The position numbers were made by a program, and so were the translations under genes. From the NCBI GenBank assembly GCA_965140365.1, contig OZ223196.1: DNA of 64,000 nucleotides; one strand, written 5' to 3'. Shown here in pieces: positions 1 through 9,135 of this stretch. This DNA comes from Hydrogenovibrio sp965140365 (lineage in GTDB: Bacteria; Pseudomonadota; Gammaproteobacteria; Thiomicrospirales; Thiomicrospiraceae). Within the stretch, counting starts at the first letter, position 1. Every line of letters begins with the position of its first letter. The notes under the pieces were generated by a model. That model did not search any database, had not been told where the DNA came from, and saw nothing but the letters and a program-made list of their open reading frames with translations.

Positions 1-1
1 G

Positions 2-253
2 TGTGCCTTGAACGGCATTACACGACGCTTTATTTTCGAACTTGCCGAATCGTTAGGGATAGAAGGTGCTGAAAGGCCGTTATCTTTATACGATGTTTAC
101 AATGCCGATGAAGTGTTTCTCAGTGGTTCCGGTGCCGAAATGCTGCCGGTGGCCGACATTGGCGGGCGGAGGGTGACAGCCTGCCCGGGGCCGGTGTTCA
201 AACGCTTGAAACACGCTTTTGATGAACGGGTTCAAGCTTTGTCTGAATTCTAA
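2..253 (+). CDS. Class IV (branched-chain/D-amino acid type) PLP aminotransferase, C-terminal fragment
   Basis: Open at the window's left edge; the frame enters at base 2 and ends in TAA at 251-253, so only the last ~83 residues are seen. The stretch around GITRRFIFELAESLGI and the following SLYDVYNADEVFLSGSGAEM matches the C-terminal half of fold-type IV PLP enzymes (IlvE, D-amino acid aminotransferase, aminodeoxychorismate lyase), which contribute phosphate-binding residues there. The small GIT and FLSGSGAE motifs fit an IlvE-like transaminase best, but the substrate cannot be decided without the N-terminal half. An in-frame TTG at 8 is internal, not a start. Confidence 0.8.
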   Translation, partial: CALNGITRRFIFELAESLGIEGAERPLSLYDVYNADEVFLSGSGAEMLPVADIGGRRVTACPGPVFKRLKHAFDERVQALSEF

Positions 254-333
254 ACTTGAAACAGGAGAATGGAAATGTTGGCGTTATTCCAGTGGTAGGC
301 CGAATATAACTGGTAAATGAATGAACGATTTTA

Positions 334-343
334 CCAGGCCTGG
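334..343. repeat. CCAGGCCTGG palindrome
   Basis: Exact copy of the iterated 10-bp palindrome, in the gap between the aminotransferase tail and the Bcr-type pump. No T-tract follows directly, so this copy does not look like a terminator. Confidence 0.85.
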
Positions 344-491
344 GGGTTTCTGAGATTGCCCGGTTCATTGAGTATGGCTGTGGTATGATATATATGTTTA
401 CAAGTGTGTAACATTTTGTCTGGGCGTTAACGTCGTTTTTAACCCCTCAAATCGTTTTTCGGAACACCTTTTCATTGGAAGATTCGTTATT

Positions 492-1718
492 ATGAACGCT
501 TTGTCTGCTCGACAACTCGCTCCAAGGCTGGGCGCTTTGGTGGCCTTGACGCCCTTTGCGGTCGATACCTATTTACCGGCCATTCCGGAGATGGCCGCTT
601 TTTTGGGGACGACGGTTAATCAAGTCAGTTTGACGGTACCTTTGTTTCTCATCAGTTTTGCGCTGGGCCAACTGATCGGCGGGCCTTTGTCGGATCGTTT
701 CGGTCGGAAGCCGATTGCCTTTATCGGTTTGTTGGTGTTTGCGGTATCGTCATTGTTAATCATGTTTTCGGTACAAATCGAGCAATTATATGCCATGCGT
801 GTTTTACAGGCCGTGGGCGGCGGTTTTGCGACAGTGGTGTCGGCCGCGATGGTGCGAGATTTATATTCCGGACGAGAAAGCGCCAAAGTGTTTTCGATGA
901 TTGCAATGGTGATGTTGATTGCGCCTATGGCGGCTCCGGGGGTGGGCGCCCTGATTGTGAACATGGGTGATTGGCATAAGGTGTTTTTGTTTCTGGCCGT
1001 TTATGCGGTTTTTCTGTTTGCTGTCGTAAAATGGACTTTGCCGGAAACCGTGGGGCTGGGGAGGCGGCGCCAAGCTCGAAGCGAGCCTGTCAGCCAGTTG
1101 TTGATGAATTACAAACAAGTGTTGTCGAATACCAAGGCGCTCGGGTTTTTGTTGGCACAGGGCTTTGCCAGCAGTATTTTGTTTGTGTACATCACCGAAG
1201 CGCCGTTTATTTATATGGACTTCTTTGGGGTCAGTTCGGCTTCGTTTCCATTTTATTTTGGGCTGGTGGTGTTGGGCGTGATGTTTTTTAATCGGGTCAA
1301 TATCGGATTGTTGAAGCATTACGAACCCCAGCAAATTGTACTGGGAGCCTTAATCGGACAAATGATGATGACGTTATTGTTTGTCACTTATGTGGAACTG
1401 TTTGAACCGAATGTCTATGTGGTGCTGTTGATTCAATTTTTTGTTTTGGGATTATTGGGTATGATCACGCCGAATGTACAAGCCCGTTATATGGACTTTT
1501 TCCCCCATGTTTCCGGTACGGCCAATGCGCTGGTCGGAACCAGTATCTTTGCTTTTGGCGGCGTGATGGGCTTGGTGATGGGCGCACTGCATGACGGCAG
1601 TTTGAGCCGGGTGGTGCTGTTTATTTTTGCGATGTCGACAATCAGTTTGCTGAGTTTGCTCTGGATTGCGAAAGTTCGGTTTTCGAACCCGACAACACCG
1701 ACCGAGGCCGGTGTCTAG
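492..1718 (+). CDS. bcr: Bcr/CflA family multidrug efflux MFS transporter
   Basis: A 408-residue inner-membrane protein of about 12 hydrophobic segments, the normal size for the drug:H+ antiporter (12-TM) branch of the MFS. The N-terminus has the family pattern PFAVDTYLPAIPEMA in TM1 and the loop 2-3 signature GPLSDRFGRKP near residues 64-74; TM5 carries a PMAAPGVGALI stretch like antiporter motif C. It is expected to export small drugs or metabolites with proton influx; the substrate is not readable. It stands alone, with a 238-nt gap upstream and a convergent small gene downstream. Confidence 0.88.
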   Translation: MNALSARQLAPRLGALVALTPFAVDTYLPAIPEMAAFLGTTVNQVSLTVPLFLISFALGQLIGGPLSDRFGRKPIAFIGLLVFAVSSLLIMFSVQIEQLYAMRVLQAVGGGFATVVSAAMVRDLYSGRESAKVFSMIAMVMLIAPMAAPGVGALIVNMGDWHKVFLFLAVYAVFLFAVVKWTLPETVGLGRRRQARSEPVSQLLMNYKQVLSNTKALGFLLAQGFASSILFVYITEAPFIYMDFFGVSSASFPFYFGLVVLGVMFFNRVNIGLLKHYEPQQIVLGALIGQMMMTLLFVTYVELFEPNVYVVLLIQFFVLGLLGMITPNVQARYMDFFPHVSGTANALVGTSIFAFGGVMGLVMGALHDGSLSRVVLFIFAMSTISLLSLLWIAKVRFSNPTTPTEAGV

Positions 1719-1727
1719 ACCGGTTTG

Positions 1728-1952
1728 TTATTTGGAACAGACTTTGGTCGTGAACTGTTGAACCGGTTTGCCGATGATCAGAATGGCGACAAAGGCGATG
1801 GGCCAAGCCACGAGCATGGCTTCCCACCAGCGTTGAATGAAGTTGCCGCTGATGCCGGTATTGACGGCGGTGATGACGGCGGTCATCACAAAGACCATAA
1901 TCACGGACATGGTGAAAGCGGCGACGAAACGATGATAGTGTTTTGGAAACAT
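1728..1952 (-). CDS. DUF2798 small membrane protein
   Basis: The reading frame opens further upstream (1994), but the family begins at MFPKHYHRF, and that ATG at 1952 has an AGGA-type ribosome site about ten bases upstream, so the 74-residue form is chosen. Two hydrophobic segments (FVAAFTMSVIMVFVMTAVITAV and AWPIAFVAILIIGKPV in fragments) flank a short loop with NTGISGNF and W residues, as in DUF2798 proteins. Function is unknown for the family. It is convergent with the Bcr-type pump, 9 bp apart. Confidence 0.75.
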   Translation of the reverse strand: MFPKHYHRFVAAFTMSVIMVFVMTAVITAVNTGISGNFIQRWWEAMLVAWPIAFVAILIIGKPVQQFTTKVCSK

Positions 1953-2133
1953 AATGATAGAGGTCCTGATAACGTTGAATGAACGATAAACCAAGGTAAA
2001 TGTTCATGCGATGCTTAAGCGGAAAGCCATTGTAAAAGATTCCGTTTCTTTTTGGCTAGGCTTTTCATGTTCAGCGCTTTGGTGACGGGCGGAAAAACTT
2101 ATTGAAAAACGTCGTTTTACTGCGGTTTAAATA

Positions 2134-2162
2134 TAGACAGAACAGGCCGAATCAAGTACAAT
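2134..2162 (+). promoter_or_regulatory. sigma70 promoter for carAB
   Basis: TAGACA at 2134-2139 and TACAAT at 2157-2162, spacer 17, each one mismatch from consensus. Predicted start near 2169 gives a leader of ~165 nt before carA. Confidence 0.65.
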
Positions 2163-2240
2163 CCGCGTAATCTTATTTTAATGGCTTTGACTATTTGGGG
2201 TCGGTACGAGAAATGACGGTGAAACCCACTGATTTCTAAG

Positions 2241-2285
2241 AAAAAACGGAGTGAGTTCCTTCTGGGAATTGGCTCCGTTTTTTTA
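2241..2285 (+). terminator. Intrinsic terminator in the carA leader (possible attenuator)
   Basis: ACGGAG (2246-2251) pairs with CTCCGT (2273-2278), with inner TTCC/GGAA pairing, an A-run before and a run of seven T after. It lies downstream of the carA promoter and 50 bp before the carA start, so it would stop transcripts before the gene unless read through. Two tiny overlapping reading frames, 2181-2216 (11 codons) and 2213-2239 (8 codons), precede it; neither has a clear ribosome site. Confidence 0.7.
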
Positions 2286-2333
2286 TATGGCCAACCCAAA
2301 AGTTTTTGAATTTCTGTTGGGCGGAACACATCA

Positions 2334-3470
2334 ATGACACAAACAGCTTTATTGGCTTTGGAAGACGGCACCCTGTTTTGGGGAACGTCTCTTGGTATCG
2401 AAGGGGAAACAATCGGTGAAGTGGTATTCAATACCTCGTTAACCGGTTATCAGGAAATTCTGACAGACCCGTCGTATTACAAACAAATTGTGACCCTAAC
2501 GTATCCACACATCGGCAATGTGGGGGTGAATGAAGAAGACGAAGAGTCGCCTGCAATTATGGCTCAAGGGTTGATTGTTCGTGACTGTCCGCCGTTGATG
2601 AGCAACTTTCGTGCGCAAAAAACGCTCCCGGACTACCTGAAAGAACAAAAGGTGGTGGCGATTGCCGATATCGACACCCGTAAACTGACGCGTATCTTGC
2701 GTGATAAAGGCGCTCAATCCGGCATTATTGTGGCCGGTGATGAAATCGATGCCGAGGCGGCTGTGGCGAAGGCGAAAGCGTTTGCCGGGTTGAAAGGCAT
2801 GGATTTGGCCAAAGAAGTCACCACGGCGGAAACCTATGTCTGGACCGAGGGTACTTGGGTGTTAGGAGAAGGGCATAAAGATTGTTCCGAAAATACGCCG
2901 TATCATGTGGTGGCGTTCGATTACGGCATCAAGCGCAATATTCTGCGGATGCTGGCGGACCGCGGCTGTAAGCTGACAGTCGTTCCGGCGAAAACGCCGG
3001 CAAAGGACGTGCTGGCGATGAATCCAGACGGAATCTTCTTGTCGAATGGCCCGGGCGATCCGGAACCCTGCGATTATGCCATCGAAGCGATTCAAGACGT
3101 TTTGAAAACCGATATTCCGGTTTTCGGTATCTGCTTGGGGCATCAGTTGTTGGCACTGGCTTCCGGCGCCAAAACCGTGAAGATGAAATTCGGTCACCAC
3201 GGCGGGAACCACCCGGTGCAGGATTTGAAAACCAAAAAAGTGATGATTACCGCACAGAATCACGGGTTCGCCGTGGATGCGGAGTCCTTGCCGGATTGCC
3301 TGGAAGCCACGCACAGTTCGCTTTTCGACGGTTCCTCTCAAGGGATTCAACGCAAAGATAAAGCGGCGTTCAGCTTCCAGGGTCACCCGGAAGCCAGTCC
3401 GGGGCCGCACGATGTCGCGCCTTTGTTCGACCAGTTCATCGACAACATTAAAAAATACAAACAAGCATAA
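2334..3470 (+). CDS. carA: Carbamoyl-phosphate synthase small (glutaminase) subunit
   Basis: CarA hydrolyses glutamine and channels ammonia to CarB for carbamoyl phosphate, the precursor of arginine and pyrimidines. At 378 residues it is family length. The N-terminal half has the CPSase small-chain domain (FNTSLTGYQEILTDPSY); the C-terminal class I glutamine amidotransferase has FGICLGHQ with the catalytic Cys near 267, and FQGHPEASPGPHD with the His/Glu of the triad. The ATG follows GGCGGAA. carB begins 19 bp downstream in the same operon. Expression may be set in the leader, which carries a terminator. Confidence 0.97.
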   Translation: MTQTALLALEDGTLFWGTSLGIEGETIGEVVFNTSLTGYQEILTDPSYYKQIVTLTYPHIGNVGVNEEDEESPAIMAQGLIVRDCPPLMSNFRAQKTLPDYLKEQKVVAIADIDTRKLTRILRDKGAQSGIIVAGDEIDAEAAVAKAKAFAGLKGMDLAKEVTTAETYVWTEGTWVLGEGHKDCSENTPYHVVAFDYGIKRNILRMLADRGCKLTVVPAKTPAKDVLAMNPDGIFLSNGPGDPEPCDYAIEAIQDVLKTDIPVFGICLGHQLLALASGAKTVKMKFGHHGGNHPVQDLKTKKVMITAQNHGFAVDAESLPDCLEATHSSLFDGSSQGIQRKDKAAFSFQGHPEASPGPHDVAPLFDQFIDNIKKYKQA

Positions 3471-3489
3471 GTGATAGGAAGTTAAAGAG

Positions 3490-6400
3490 ATGCCAAAAAG
3501 AAGTGATTTAGAAAGTATTCTGATTATTGGTGCGGGTCCTATCATTATCGGCCAGGCCTGCGAGTTCGATTACTCCGGTGTACAAGCCTGTAAGGCACTG
3601 AAAGAAGAAGGTTACCGCGTCATTCTGGTTAACTCCAACCCGGCGACCATTATGACCGATCCGGAAATGGCCGATGCGACCTATATCGAACCGATTGAGT
3701 GGAAAACGGTTCGCAACATCATCGCGCAGGAACGTCCGGATGCGATCTTGCCGACCATGGGCGGACAAACCGCTTTGAACTGTGCGCTGGACTTGGACAA
3801 GCACGGCGTGTTGGAAGAATTCAATGTCGAGCTGATCGGTGCGAATGCCGATGCCATCGATAAAGCGGAAAACCGTGACCGCTTCCGTCAGGCGATGACG
3901 AAAATCGGTTTGGACATGCCGGTGTCGGATGTGGCGCACAACATGGAAGAAGCCTGGGCGATTCAAGAAAAGGTCGGTTTCCCGACCATCATTCGTCCTT
4001 CGTTTACCTTAGGTGGTTCCGGCGGTGGTATCGCTTACAACAAAGCGGAATTCGAGCAGATCTGTAAGTTCGGTCTGGACTTGTCGCCGACCAAAGAGTT
4101 GTTGATTGAAGAGTCGATTCTGGGCTGGAAAGAATACGAGATGGAAGTGGTGCGCGACAAAAACGACAATGCCATCATTATCTGTTCCATTGAAAACCTG
4201 GATCCGATGGGGGTGCATACCGGGGATTCCATTACGGTGGCACCGGCGCAAACCTTGACCGATAAAGAATATCAAATCATGCGGAACGCCTCTTTGGCGG
4301 TCTTGCGTGAAATCGGCGTCGAAACCGGTGGTTCCAACGTTCAGTTCTCGATTAATCCGGAAACCGGACGCATGATTATCATCGAAATGAACCCGCGTGT
4401 GTCGCGTTCTTCGGCGTTGGCCTCGAAGGCGACCGGGTTCCCGATTGCAAAAGTCGCGGCCAAATTGGCCGTGGGCTACACTTTGGATGAACTCAGTAAT
4501 GACATCACGGATGGGGCCACGCCGGCTTCGTTTGAGCCATCCATCGACTATGTCGTCACTAAGATTCCTCGCTTTACGTTTGAAAAATTCCCGCAAGCCG
4601 ATGCGCGTTTGTCGACTCAAATGAAGTCGGTCGGTGAGGTCATGGCGATGGGACGTAATTTCCAGGAGTCGTTACAGAAGGCCTTGCGTGGCTTGGAAAC
4701 CGGCAAAGACGGTTTGGATGAAATCATGCCGCTGGCCACCATGGACGAAAAAGAAGTCAAAGACGTGCTGCGCCAAGAGCTGCGTGCACCAGGTCCGGAA
4801 CGTTTGTGGTACGTTGCGGATGCTTTCCGTGCCGGTTGGTCAATGGAAACGGTTTATGAAATTTCGCGCATTGATCCGTGGTTCCTGTCTCAGATCAAGC
4901 AGCTGATTGATATGGAAGACGACATTAAACAACGCGGCTTGGATGCGCTGGATGAAAACCTGTTGCGTCAGTTGAAACGTAAAGGCTTCTCGGATAACCG
5001 TTTGGCTAAGTTGTTGGATACGGATGCCGCCTTTATCCGTAAGTTCCGTCATACGTTAAATATCCGTCCGGTTTATAAACGTGTCGATACGTGTGCGGCC
5101 GAATTCGAAACCTCGACGGCCTACATGTATTCCACTTATGAAGAAGAGTGTGAAGCGGCACCGAGCGAACGCGAAAAAATCATGGTGTTGGGCGGTGGGC
5201 CGAACCGTATCGGGCAAGGGATTGAGTTCGATTACTGCTGTGTACACGCCGCCATGGCGATGCGTGAAGACGGCTATGAAACCATTATGGTGAACTGTAA
5301 CCCGGAAACCGTTTCCACGGATTACGACACCTCAGATCGTTTGTATTTCGAGCCGCTAACCCTGGAAGACGTTTTGGAAATCGTTGAGGTTGAAAACCCG
5401 AAAGGGGTCATTGTTCAGTATGGTGGTCAAACGCCGTTGAAGCTGGCGGAAGACTTGGAAGCCGCAGGCGTGCCCATTATTGGTACCTCGCCGGAATCCA
5501 TCGACTTGGCGGAAGATCGCGAGCGTTTTCAGCAGATGCTGCAGGGCTTGGATTTGCAACAGCCGCCGAACCGTACCGCGCGCAGTGAAGAGCAAGCCAT
5601 CGCCTTAGCAAACGAAATCGGTTATCCGTTAGTGGTGCGCCCGTCTTATGTTTTGGGGGGGCGAGCCATGGAAATTGTCTATAACGATTCCGACTTGTCG
5701 CGTTATATGACCGAAGCGGTCAAAGTGTCAAACGACTCCCCGGTTTTATTGGATCGTTTCTTGGACGATGCGGTTGAGTTGGATGTCGATGCGGTAAGCG
5801 ACGGTGAACAGGTCGTCATCGGCGGCGTGATGGAACATATTGAACAAGCGGGGATTCACTCGGGTGACTCGGCCTGTTCCTTGCCGCCGTACAGTATCCC
5901 GATGCATATTCAGGATGAGATTCGTAGCCAGGTCGAGAAAATGGCCAAGGCCTTGAGTGTCGTGGGCTTGATGAATACCCAGTTTGCCGTTAAGGGCGAA
6001 GAGATTTACGTCCTGGAAGTTAACCCGCGAGCTTCGAGAACGGTGCCGTTTGTATCCAAGGCCATCGGTCATCCGTTGGCGAAAATTGCGGCACGTTGCA
6101 TGGTTGGTCAAAAGTTGGCGGATCAGAATTTCTTGAAAGAGATTCGTCCGACGCATTTCTCGGTGAAAGAAGCGGTCTTCCCGTTCATTAAGTTCCTGGG
6201 TGTGGACCCGATTCTGGGACCGGAAATGAAATCGACCGGTGAAGTCATGGGCGTGGGCGATACGTTTGCCGAAGCCTATCAAAAAGCGCAACTGGCCGGT
6301 GGTACTATTTTACCCACGTCCGGTAAGGCTTTCTTGAGTGTGCGTCAGGCCGATCGCGTCAAGGTCATTGGCTTGGCGAATAAGCTTGTTGCGAAAGGGT

Positions 6401-6702
6401 TCACCATTTTGGCAACGCGTGGTACGGCTAAGTCCTTGAAAGAAGCCGGTATCGAGTGCGAAATCGTCAATAAGGTAACGGAAGGACGTCCGAATATTGT
6501 GGACTCCATCGTCAACGAAGAAGTCGATTTGATTGTGAATACCTCGGATGGTTCTGTTAGTATTAAAGATTCATCGAGTATTCGCCGCGAAGCGTTGATG
6601 CATAAAACCTGTTATACAACGACGATGGCAGGTGCTTTGGCTATGGTGGCCTCTATGGATTACTTGGACAACCAAAAAGTGACTAAACTGCAAGCGGTTT
6701 AA
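3490..6702 (+). CDS. carB: Carbamoyl-phosphate synthase large subunit
   Basis: The 1070-residue synthetase makes carbamoyl phosphate from bicarbonate, ammonia and two ATP. Two homologous ATP-grasp halves are plain: the first opens with LIIGAGPIIIGQACEFDYSG, the second with MVLGGGPNRIGQGIEFDY near residue 558. Glycine-rich loops (SFTLGGSGGG; SYVLGGRAME) and metal-site motifs (IIEMNPRVSRSSALASKATG; VLEVNPRASRTVPFVSKAIG) occur once per half. The last ~130 residues form the MGS-like allosteric domain. A ribosome site AGGAAG precedes the ATG. A near-match to the iterated palindrome lies at 3552-3561. Confidence 0.98.
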   Translation: MPKRSDLESILIIGAGPIIIGQACEFDYSGVQACKALKEEGYRVILVNSNPATIMTDPEMADATYIEPIEWKTVRNIIAQERPDAILPTMGGQTALNCALDLDKHGVLEEFNVELIGANADAIDKAENRDRFRQAMTKIGLDMPVSDVAHNMEEAWAIQEKVGFPTIIRPSFTLGGSGGGIAYNKAEFEQICKFGLDLSPTKELLIEESILGWKEYEMEVVRDKNDNAIIICSIENLDPMGVHTGDSITVAPAQTLTDKEYQIMRNASLAVLREIGVETGGSNVQFSINPETGRMIIIEMNPRVSRSSALASKATGFPIAKVAAKLAVGYTLDELSNDITDGATPASFEPSIDYVVTKIPRFTFEKFPQADARLSTQMKSVGEVMAMGRNFQESLQKALRGLETGKDGLDEIMPLATMDEKEVKDVLRQELRAPGPERLWYVADAFRAGWSMETVYEISRIDPWFLSQIKQLIDMEDDIKQRGLDALDENLLRQLKRKGFSDNRLAKLLDTDAAFIRKFRHTLNIRPVYKRVDTCAAEFETSTAYMYSTYEEECEAAPSEREKIMVLGGGPNRIGQGIEFDYCCVHAAMAMREDGYETIMVNCNPETVSTDYDTSDRLYFEPLTLEDVLEIVEVENPKGVIVQYGGQTPLKLAEDLEAAGVPIIGTSPESIDLAEDRERFQQMLQGLDLQQPPNRTARSEEQAIALANEIGYPLVVRPSYVLGGRAMEIVYNDSDLSRYMTEAVKVSNDSPVLLDRFLDDAVELDVDAVSDGEQVVIGGVMEHIEQAGIHSGDSACSLPPYSIPMHIQDEIRSQVEKMAKALSVVGLMNTQFAVKGEEIYVLEVNPRASRTVPFVSKAIGHPLAKIAARCMVGQKLADQNFLKEIRPTHFSVKEAVFPFIKFLGVDPILGPEMKSTGEVMGVGDTFAEAYQKAQLAGGTILPTSGKAFLSVRQADRVKVIGLANKLVAKGFTILATRGTAKSLKEAGIECEIVNKVTEGRPNIVDSIVNEEVDLIVNTSDGSVSIKDSSSIRREALMHKTCYTTTMAGALAMVASMDYLDNQKVTKLQAV

Positions 6703-6726
6703 TCCGTAGCGTCCGTCATCTGAAAT

Positions 6727-6755
6727 AACGCCGAGCAGGGGCTCGGCGTTTTTTG
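6727..6755 (+). terminator. Intrinsic terminator after carB
   Basis: Perfect 10-bp stem AACGCCGAGC (6727-6736) with GCTCGGCGTT (6741-6750), 4-nt loop, T-rich tail. It sits only ~30 bp before greA, so greA is either reached by read-through or has a promoter inside the end of carB. Confidence 0.9.
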
Positions 6756-6782
6756 TTTTAGGAAGAGTGTGAGGAAAAGAGA

Positions 6783-7259
6783 ATGCAAAGACATCCGATG
6801 ACAAAAGAAGGGGCTGATGCCCTACAAGCCGAATTACAGAAATTAAAAAAAGAAGATCGTCCGGCCATTTCCAATGAAATCGCTGAAGCCAGAGAGCATG
6901 GCGATTTAAAAGAAAATGCCGAATATCATGCCGCCCGTGAACAACAGGGCTTGATTGAAGCGCGAATCAAGCAAATTGAAAATATGTTAGGTCGTGTTCA
7001 AATTATTGATGTTACTAAGTTGAACCCAAATGGCAAAGTCGTATTCGGTGCGACGGTGACGGTTTTGAATGTAGAAACCGATGAAGAAGTCACTTATCAG
7101 ATCGTCGGTGAAGAAGAAGCGGACTTGACGCATAATAAAATTTCAGTGAACTCTCCGATTGCGCGGGCGTTGATTGCGAAAGAAGAAGGGGATGAGATCG
7201 TGGTGAAGGCTCCGAGCGGTAACATTGATTACGAAATCGTCGAAATTCAGTATATTTAA
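6783..7259 (+). CDS. greA: Transcription elongation factor GreA
   Basis: GreA enters the RNA polymerase secondary channel and stimulates cleavage of backtracked RNA. The 158 residues are standard: an N-terminal antiparallel coiled coil (about 1-75) with the acidic tip motif EAREHGDLKENAEYHAAREQ, then a C-terminal FKBP-like domain. The start MQRHPMT matches the family pattern and has GAGG upstream. It follows carB as in many gammaproteobacteria. Confidence 0.97.
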   Translation: MQRHPMTKEGADALQAELQKLKKEDRPAISNEIAEAREHGDLKENAEYHAAREQQGLIEARIKQIENMLGRVQIIDVTKLNPNGKVVFGATVTVLNVETDEEVTYQIVGEEEADLTHNKISVNSPIARALIAKEEGDEIVVKAPSGNIDYEIVEIQYI

Positions 7260-7282
7260 TGTTATTTAACGGTTGTTAAGCG

Positions 7283-7717
7283 ATGTACATGGCTTTGTTG
7301 ATGGTTTTGTTGACCGCCAATGTCACGATTGGTTATGTGGTGGCGCCGGTTTTGTTTGGTCGTTTGAGTAGCGAGCAGGCCGGAGAGTTAATGGGCGTTT
7401 TTCTGACCGGGCTCTACGGGGTTGATTTGATATTGATGTCCGCACTCTTGCTGTTGTTAGTTTTGCAGAAGCGTTTTCGAGCCAGGCGAGATGTTCTATT
7501 AATTGTGGCCGTTTTTTTGGTGGCGGCTAATTTGTGGGGAATCTCTCCGCTAATGATGACGTTGAAATCCATGGATCTTGCGACGTCGCCGGAATTGTTT
7601 GGGATGACGTTTGCCCAGTGGCATGGCATTTCTCAAGTTCTGTTTATGTTGACGCTAGGCTTGCTCGTGGTCTGGGGGATCGGTTTACGGAAAGGTCAAA
7701 CGGTTAAGCCAGCCTGA
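7283..7717 (+). CDS. DUF4149 membrane protein
   Basis: A 144-residue protein with four hydrophobic segments. The N-terminal GYVVAPVLFGRLSSEQAGELMG and the later FAQWHGISQVLFM stretch match DUF4149 (COG-type conserved membrane protein often downstream of greA in Gammaproteobacteria). No enzymatic motif is visible and the family's role is not known. It starts 23 bp after greA and is probably cotranscribed. A GCTTATAAGC palindrome at 7742-7751 follows but lacks a T-run. Confidence 0.75.
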   Translation: MYMALLMVLLTANVTIGYVVAPVLFGRLSSEQAGELMGVFLTGLYGVDLILMSALLLLLVLQKRFRARRDVLLIVAVFLVAANLWGISPLMMTLKSMDLATSPELFGMTFAQWHGISQVLFMLTLGLLVVWGIGLRKGQTVKPA

Positions 7718-7879
7718 AATACGCGTTTAGACCATAAAAAAAGCTTATAAGCATTTAATTATTTTATAGCTGAAAGTCAGGGTTTTCGGTTGCAATTTGC
7801 ACGAAAAAGGCTGAAAATACTCCCCGTAAATGATTAAATCCTAATATAAATACAACGGTAAGATAACGGAGTGGTTTGA

Positions 7880-8239
7880 ATGAAATTAACATTACAGGCG
7901 CTATTTGTTGCAGCAGTTGCCGCGTTTACCTTAAACGTGCAGGCTGCAGAGTCAAAATATGATCAATGTGTTGCAGACGGTGATACGATCGTTAAGTTGG
8001 CAAGAGAAAAAGGGGCCACTGCGGCACGTGCTTACGAGCAGAAAACAACTGTTGGTGAGTGTTTTGCTGAGCTGAGCAAAATTGAAGCGACTTACGGTGA
8101 GAAGACTTTGGGTCTAAACCCATCTTATGTAATGACTCCGGAAGATCGTGCCAGATGGGCGAAATTGTTCGATTCCATCGATGCAAAACAGTATCGTGGC
8201 ACACCTTACCTTCAAGCGGCTTACTACTTCAGTAAGTAA
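7880..8239 (+). CDS. Secreted or periplasmic protein of unknown function
   Basis: A 119-residue protein with a clear Sec signal peptide: Lys-3, a hydrophobic core, and an Ala-rich cleavage region (VQAAES, cut likely after Ala-23). The mature part is mostly helical, with Cys in DQCVADG and GECFAELSK that may form one disulfide, and an aromatic C-terminus. I do not recognise a family. It has GGAG upstream of the ATG and its own terminator downstream, so it is probably a single-gene unit. Confidence 0.7.
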   Translation: MKLTLQALFVAAVAAFTLNVQAAESKYDQCVADGDTIVKLAREKGATAARAYEQKTTVGECFAELSKIEATYGEKTLGLNPSYVMTPEDRARWAKLFDSIDAKQYRGTPYLQAAYYFSK

Positions 8240-8260
8240 GCGCCAATAGGTTAGGAAGAG

Positions 8261-8287
8261 AAAGCCGGCTTTATGTCGGCTTTTTTG
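8261..8287 (+). terminator. Intrinsic terminator
   Basis: AAAGCCG (8261-8267) pairs with CGGCTTT (8277-8283), 9-nt loop, continuing T-run. It ends the small secreted-protein gene. Confidence 0.85.
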
Positions 8288-8325
8288 TTTCTGAACGTTT
8301 TTTTATTCGTTGTTAGGGATGGTGC

Positions 8326-9132
8326 GTGAAACACAATTTATTTGAACAGGCTTACCGTTGTTTGGTGGAATCCGATCTGGATGCAAAAGTGACGCAGTTG
8401 GCGTTATTGCAACAGTGGTGGACGGAAGGTGCCTTTAATTTTGAACCCACTTCGGAAATTCATAAAGTGCCGGATGCCGGTCGTCCCGAAAAACCTGAAT
8501 TGGTGCCGCCGAAAGATTTGCCCAAGCGCCGCCTGGGCTCCAAAGAAGGCCATGCCGCCTTAATGCACTCTATCCTACACATCGAGTTCAATGCTGTGAA
8601 CTTGGCGCTGGATGCCATTTACCGTTTTCAGGAGATGCCCCGAGACTACTATCGCGACTGGCTAGGCGTGGCCGGCGAAGAGTCCTATCATTTTCAGATG
8701 GTACGAGAGCATTTGTATCATTTGGGGTATGAATATGGCGACTTTAAGGCCCATAACGGGCTTTGGGTAACCACTTATGAAACCGATCATGACCCTTTGG
8801 TCCGTATGGCGTTGGTGCCGAGAACACTGGAAGCTCGCGGCCTGGATGTGACGCCACCGATGATTCAAAAACTGCGTGCCGTGGGTGATAAACGCGGTGT
8901 GGAAATCTTAAAAATATTGCTGCGAGATGAAATTGGCCATGTGGAAGTGGGCTCCCGCTGGTTTCGGTACTTATGTGAGCAGCGCAATCTGAACCCGTTT
9001 GATACTTTTACGCAAATCATCGACGATTATTTTCATGGCGATTTACGTGGGCCATTTAATTTTGACGCCCGTCAAGCCGCCGGTTTCAGTGACGAAGAAA
9101 TTGCCTGGTTGAAAACCTTGGAGTCGGCTTAA
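8326..9132 (+). CDS. DUF455 ferritin-like protein
   Basis: A 268-residue DUF455 (COG2833-type) protein. The family folds as a ferritin-like helical bundle and the likely metal ligands are visible: HSILHIEFNAVNLALDA, GEESYHFQMVREHL, and LRDEIGHVEVGSRWF, each carrying Glu and His in ExxH-type spacing. These suggest a di-metal site; the reaction is not established. The start is GTG with a weak GGGAT site. The next gene begins 3 bp downstream, so it is the first of a tight three-gene set with a methyltransferase and a sugar kinase. Confidence 0.8.
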   Translation: MKHNLFEQAYRCLVESDLDAKVTQLALLQQWWTEGAFNFEPTSEIHKVPDAGRPEKPELVPPKDLPKRRLGSKEGHAALMHSILHIEFNAVNLALDAIYRFQEMPRDYYRDWLGVAGEESYHFQMVREHLYHLGYEYGDFKAHNGLWVTTYETDHDPLVRMALVPRTLEARGLDVTPPMIQKLRAVGDKRGVEILKILLRDEIGHVEVGSRWFRYLCEQRNLNPFDTFTQIIDDYFHGDLRGPFNFDARQAAGFSDEEIAWLKTLESA

Positions 9133-9135
9133 TAG

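Noticed and set aside
275..298. Seven-codon reading frame (MLALFQW) with CAGGAGA upstream, after the aminotransferase gene
   Set aside because: Good ribosome site, but too short to call; no terminator or attenuator pair follows, so chance or a gene remnant is as likely.
7742..7751. GCTTATAAGC palindrome as terminator after the DUF4149 gene
   Set aside because: Weak AT-rich stem and no T-run directly after it.
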